Source of the DNA: Marinomonas profundi
GTDB taxonomy: Bacteria; Pseudomonadota; Gammaproteobacteria; Pseudomonadales; Marinomonadaceae
Length of the DNA stretch: 64,000 nt
Assembly: GCF_020694005.1 (NCBI RefSeq)
Contig: NZ_CP073013.1
Coordinates: 124,001 to 188,000 of the forward strand
Direction: 5' to 3'
The translations under genes were made by a program, and so were the position numbers. The notes under the pieces were generated by a model. It was not told the origin of the DNA and made no database searches. It saw only the letters and a list, made by a program, of their open reading frames with translations. Below, piece after piece: positions 63,327 through 64,000 of the stretch (positions are counted from its first letter, which is position 1; each line of letters begins with the position of its first letter).

Positions 63327-64000
63327 ATGACCTATAAATTTGCCTGGATTTGCCTTGCCAGCCTAATCTTAAGTGCCTGCCAAACGACGTCTAATATAGA
63401 AAGAAACAACGCCTCAATGGACCTAACAGAGTCTGTAGAAGACGCTGAAGTGGTGGAAGCAGACACGGAGCATTTAGGGTTTATCGATACGGTTCCACCT
63501 ATTGATACAACCGACGCAGCGACAGATGACACAGCAGAACAAACACCAGACGACAAGGCGGTGGTAGCAAGTAAACCCAAAGCGCCAGAAGATCTTTGGG
63601 ACAGAATTCGCTCAGGTTACCAACTTAATTTGGACATAGATCGCCCTAGACTGTCCTCTCAGTTGCGCTGGTTCAGTACTCACCCGTCGTATTTGGATCG
63701 AGTCTCTAAACGAGGCGAGCGCTACCTTTACTATATTACCAGCGAACTAGAAAAAGCCGGACTACCCGCCGAAATCGCACTACTGCCCATCGTCGAAAGT
63801 GGCTTTGACCCCTTCGGCTATAGCCATGGCCGCGCCTCTGGGCCTTGGCAGTTTATCCCATCCACAGGGCAAATGTATGGCTTGGATCAGACTTGGTGGT
63901 ACGATGGTCGACGCGACATCATTGGCTCAACACAAGCCGCTATTGCTTACTTAACGCGCTTACACAGAATGTTTGACGGTGATTGGCTACACGCTCTGGC
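63327..64000 (+). CDS. mltD: Membrane-bound lytic murein transglycosylase D, N-terminal part
   Basis: This is the first 224 residues of MltD; the right edge of the window cuts it. A signal peptide ends in the lipobox LSAC (lipid-modified Cys18). An acidic, Thr/Ala-rich linker (about 30-85) is followed by the Slt-type domain with catalytic Glu in LPIVESGFDPFGYSHGRASG and the WQFIPSTGQMYGL segment. MltD cleaves peptidoglycan glycan strands with 1,6-anhydro formation. The LysM repeats expected at the C-terminus lie beyond the window. Confidence 0.95.
   Translation, partial: MTYKFAWICLASLILSACQTTSNIERNNASMDLTESVEDAEVVEADTEHLGFIDTVPPIDTTDAATDDTAEQTPDDKAVVASKPKAPEDLWDRIRSGYQLNLDIDRPRLSSQLRWFSTHPSYLDRVSKRGERYLYYITSELEKAGLPAEIALLPIVESGFDPFGYSHGRASGPWQFIPSTGQMYGLDQTWWYDGRRDIIGSTQAAIAYLTRLHRMFDGDWLHAL

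Overview
The window looks like a core-genome chromosomal segment of a marine gammaproteobacterium. Gene content, gene order and moderate GC fit Oceanospirillales, and Marinomonas or a close relative is my best guess. This rests on recognising protein families, not on a database search. Almost every gene is a housekeeping or envelope gene on an unbroken frame. I see no rRNA, tRNA, CRISPR array, phage or intact insertion sequence.

Layout. 1-6.8 kb: serC (cut by the window edge) and gyrA, then ubiG and a YciK-type reductase, an unknown exported protein and fabV. 7.0-9.3 kb: a glycosyltransferase, a DUF1289 protein and a YeeN-type YebC protein. 9.6-16.3 kb: a same-strand signalling block of BaeS/BaeR-like kinase and regulator, an AEC carrier, and a DctB/DctD-like kinase with a sigma-54 regulator. 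16.3-17.9 kb: an iron-responsive module in which Fur-box-like palindromes precede an AraC-type regulator and a flavodoxin. 18-32 kb: DUF3301 protein, chemoreceptor, gltX, xni, an exported DUF4139-like protein, a TolC-like channel, apeB, prc, a YbfE-like protein, tdk and rdgC. 31.8-41.9 kb: CDF transporter, rmuC, yigZ-rapA-rluA, a repeat-rich gap, a histone-deacetylase-like enzyme, an HPt plus degenerate HD-GYP protein and an EVE protein. 41.9-54.2 kb: a double-OmpA protein, an outer-membrane-like protein, then the conserved miaB-ybeZ-ybeY-corC-lnt run and leuS-lptE-holA with a YbeL-type zinc-ribbon gene between. 54.3-64 kb: 2OG-Fe oxygenase, flavin reductase, an 871-residue multidomain protein, a LysE exporter, dapA, the overlapping methyltransferase-rnhA-dnaQ operon, gloB and the start of mltD.

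The most unusual gene is at 55763-58378. One chain carries two cyclic-nucleotide-binding-like domains, a PlsC-like acyltransferase region and a complete SGNH hydrolase, suggesting ligand-gated lipid remodelling by a single polypeptide. The most unusual DNA pattern is tandem duplication with a 16-bp period at the 3' ends of four unrelated genes (gltX, the AraC-type gene, leuS and the 871-residue gene). In three of these the unit covers the stop codon. Other points of interest are a dispersed intergenic repeat family (about 33.0, 38.8-39.1 and 49.4 kb), a lysine-rich mini-ORF with a hairpin upstream of dapA, and a methyltransferase whose C-terminal tail reads like a translated tRNA 3' end.
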